Assembly (NCBI GenBank): GCA_023436205.1
Contig: JAEZKC010000088.1
Location: forward strand, 1-64,000
DNA from: Fibrobacterota bacterium
GTDB lineage: Bacteria > Fibrobacterota > Chitinivibrionia > Chitinivibrionales > Chitinispirillaceae
Length of the DNA: 64,000 nucleotides
Direction: 5' to 3'
Below the pieces are notes generated by a model. The model made no database searches. It was not told where the DNA came from and saw only the letters and a list, made by a program, of their open reading frames with translations. This document shows, piece after piece, positions 61,744 to 64,000 of the stretch (position 1 is its first letter; the number at the start of each line of letters is the position of its first letter). Made by a program: the position numbers and the translations under genes.

Positions 61744-64000
61744 ATGAAAATCAATTCAATCTGGAAGAAAACTGCATATTTATTCCTTTTTTTAATGGCG
61801 GTTGGTCTCTTCTTCGGTATTAGTCGAATCAACTATCTCCTTTTCCATAGCATCTCTGAATCAGTTTCCTTCACTATAGCTTTCGGTATTTTCGTTGTGA
61901 CCTGGCATACCCGCAAGGTGACTGCAAATAATTTTTATCTCATAATAGGAGTAGGTTACCTTTTTATTGGTGTATTAGATTTTTTTCATCTTCTCTCCTT
62001 TAAGGGAATGGGAGTGTTTTCTCCAGATAACGGAAACAGTGCAACTCAGTTCTGGATTGCCGCGCGGACTTTGGAAACGCTCACGCTCCTTACTTCGACT
62101 TTCTTTATAAAAAGAGCGGTCAAGATGTCGCTGGTTTTCCCCTTCTATGTAACCTACTTTCTTATTGTATTTCTTTCCATTCATGTTTTTAAGACCTTTC
62201 CGGTCTGTCTTGATGAAAATGGGCTGACATTTTTTAAAGTGGCAATGGAGTATATCCTGGCGTTACTTCTGGGGCTTTGTCTGATTCGATTTTTTATCTA
62301 CAGATCGGCTTTTCATAAACAGGTCCTGGGATTGTTGCAATTATCTGTAGCCAGTTTAATTCTGACTGGAATGTCATTTACTCTTTATAGAGATCCGTTT
62401 GGTTTTTTCAATATGCTGGGTCATATTTTTGAACTGATCAGTTTTGCCTTGGTATATCGTTCTTTAATTGCTATAAGGCTTGAGCAGCCCTACAATGTGC
62501 TTTTTAAGGAGCTTAAAAAGAGTCAACAGGAACTTATCGAATCAAGAAACGAGCTTGAAAACAGAGTTCATCAGAGAACTGCCGAATTAGAAGATGTAAA
62601 CCGTGCACTAAAAAGCCAAATTGAAGAGCGACTAATGCAGGAGCAGCGATTACTGCAAAGTGAAGAACGTTTCAGGGTTGCCCTTAAAAATTCCCGCATC
62701 GCGGTTACTCACAGTGACAGGGAATTAAGGTACACCTGGATTCACAGTGATGATCCTGATTTTGGTGGCAATAACTGGATTGGGAAAACTGATCTGGAGT
62801 TGGGTGACCAGGACTTGTTCAAGGTTTTATGGGAAGTAAAGTCAAATGTCATGAGTGGGAAGGCTGGTATCAATCGTGAAGTTATGATCAGAAAAGGTGG
62901 GCAATCCAACCACTTTGAAATAACAGCCGAACCGCTGAGGGATGCAGAAGGGATGATCAGTGGTGTGACTACCGCCGTTCTCGATATTACGGAGAGAAAG
63001 AGAACAGAGGAGCGTCTTCGGGTAAGGCATAATACCCTGGAGGCTGTATATGCCATCGCCACTACGTTCAGCGCGTCAAGTGAATCGCTCTTTGATCAGA
63101 TTGTGCTGAGTATCGCTCGCATTCTGGAGTGCTCATTTTCATCAATCGGTAGAATCCGCGGGGATCGGATTCAAACAGTCAGCACGTATGCTAAAGGAGA
63201 TTTTTTCCATCATGGAGATTTTCCTTTGAACTGTTCTCCCTGTGGTCTGGTTCATCTCAGGAAAGAGAGCGTACAGTGTTGCGGAGAATTGAAGAAATCT
63301 TTCCCGGATAATGAATGTATTCTGGGAAAGAAAGGATTCAGTTCCTATCTGGGAGTTCCGGTTCTGAATAATCAGGGAGATATACTGGGTGTCATTTGTG
63401 TTCTTGATGATCAACAGAAAAAGTTTTCTTCCGAAGAAGTTCATGCTGTGGAGATTTTTGCAGGATATGTGGCAAAGGAGTTTGAGCGTGAGCAGATTCA
63501 GGAGGAGCTTTTACACTCTCGGGAGATGCAGCTTTTAGGAAGGCTGACTTCGGGTGTAGCACATGAAGTGAGGAATCCCTTGAATGCGCTGATTGCAGTA
63601 ACAGAGGCGCTTTTTCAAGATCTGGAAAATAAGGATGATTTCCTGGTTTATAAGGAACATATACGGACACAGGTTGATCGCCTCAGTCGTCTGATGCAGG
63701 ATCTTCTTGAGATGGGAAGGCCTTTTGACGAGAGTCGGAGAATGAGGGTTAATCTTTCAGAACTGATACTTTCTACCGTTCAGTTGTGGAACAGTTCTGC
63801 TCCTCGAAACCACTCTGTGCTTACGGATTTTTCTCCCGGGGCCGAAACTGCAGCTGTAAACGGAGACTTTTCAAAGCTTCAGCAGGTGCTTATCAATCTG
63901 CTGGATAATGCTTCCCAGCACAGTCCCGAGGGGAGTAGAATAACCGTTCGGCTTGACTTTACTTCCGGAACTGTTGTCATTGGCGTTACAGATCAAGGGT
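61744..64000 (+). CDS. MASE3-PAS-GAF sensor histidine kinase (3' end beyond window)
   Basis: At least 752 residues; the gene runs off the window. Residues 1-240 carry about seven membrane helices with the MASE3-like GYLFIGVLDFFHLLSFKGMGVF. A coiled-coil is followed by a PAS domain with PAC tail (TAVLDITERKRT). A GAF domain follows, with extra cysteines (CSPCG, CCGEL, NECIL). The DHp contains GVAHEVRNPLNAL and the ATPase begins with NLLDNASQHS. ATG 61744 has no clear ribosome binding site. Its regulator would be outside the window. Confidence 0.88.
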   Translation, partial: MKINSIWKKTAYLFLFLMAVGLFFGISRINYLLFHSISESVSFTIAFGIFVVTWHTRKVTANNFYLIIGVGYLFIGVLDFFHLLSFKGMGVFSPDNGNSATQFWIAARTLETLTLLTSTFFIKRAVKMSLVFPFYVTYFLIVFLSIHVFKTFPVCLDENGLTFFKVAMEYILALLLGLCLIRFFIYRSAFHKQVLGLLQLSVASLILTGMSFTLYRDPFGFFNMLGHIFELISFALVYRSLIAIRLEQPYNVLFKELKKSQQELIESRNELENRVHQRTAELEDVNRALKSQIEERLMQEQRLLQSEERFRVALKNSRIAVTHSDRELRYTWIHSDDPDFGGNNWIGKTDLELGDQDLFKVLWEVKSNVMSGKAGINREVMIRKGGQSNHFEITAEPLRDAEGMISGVTTAVLDITERKRTEERLRVRHNTLEAVYAIATTFSASSESLFDQIVLSIARILECSFSSIGRIRGDRIQTVSTYAKGDFFHHGDFPLNCSPCGLVHLRKESVQCCGELKKSFPDNECILGKKGFSSYLGVPVLNNQGDILGVICVLDDQQKKFSSEEVHAVEIFAGYVAKEFEREQIQEELLHSREMQLLGRLTSGVAHEVRNPLNALIAVTEALFQDLENKDDFLVYKEHIRTQVDRLSRLMQDLLEMGRPFDESRRMRVNLSELILSTVQLWNSSAPRNHSVLTDFSPGAETAAVNGDFSKLQQVLINLLDNASQHSPEGSRITVRLDFTSGTVVIGVTDQG

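Overview
The window reads as a chromosomal stretch of a Gram-negative, envelope-rich bacterium. It has many lipoproteins with clear lipoboxes, an O-antigen-ligase-like protein, outer-membrane or surface proteins, a housekeeping dnaG-rpoD pair and a large chemosensory operon. A TIGR02147-family regulator paired with a lipoprotein, two secreted proteins with YD-like repeats, and many two-component genes point towards Fibrobacterota (Chitinispirillum/Chitinivibrio-like). This assignment is inference from gene families, not from a marker-gene tree. No rRNA, tRNA or CRISPR array was seen.

Layout. 1-8.5 kb: a radical SAM protein, a CHASE2-adenylate cyclase with a small membrane partner, pgsA, a REP-associated tyrosine transposase (RAYT) with matching hairpin repeats (three copies at 1-20, 5261-5314 and 16776-16822), and a decayed antiporter operon. 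8.7-21.7 kb: a cation/proton antiporter fused to a PTS EIIA domain, a TIGR02147 regulator with a possible leaderless promoter, the dnaG-rpoD operon, a 7TM histidine kinase, and an intact operon of a DNA-binding HTH-EIIA protein plus a CBS-domain antiporter. The intact operon is the parent or sister of the decayed copy at 6.5-7.8 kb. 21.8-28 kb: secreted and lipoprotein genes, including a HExxH peptidase and an Ig-like lipoprotein. 28.4-32.2 kb: the polyamine (potABCD) uptake operon. 32.2-36.9 kb: a mutarotase-like protein, an O-antigen-ligase-like protein and two GT4 glycosyltransferases. 36.9-41.8 kb: an M23 lipoprotein, a DUF502 protein, a Ca2+/cation exchanger, a YD-repeat secreted protein and a 35-residue membrane peptide.

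42-61 kb is a signalling block: a PAS-rich hybrid kinase, then a histidine-kinase-like protein without recognisable ATP-binding motifs coupled to an NtrC-type sigma-54 activator, then a strong -24/-12 promoter match at 47679-47694 in front of a complete chemosensory operon. That operon is cheA, cheW, three chemoreceptors, cheD, cheR, a receiver, a second cheD, cheY, a CheX-like phosphatase, cheB and a receiver. The simplest model is that the neighbouring activator drives this operon with sigma-54. CheA carries two HPt domains and a pair of MshEN-like motifs that could bind c-di-GMP. The second receptor has lost the C-terminal tail its neighbours share. The window ends inside a MASE3-PAS-GAF histidine kinase.

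Starts were re-chosen from Shine-Dalgarno sequences, signal peptides and family lengths. Functions are from family motifs read by eye; no database search was run.
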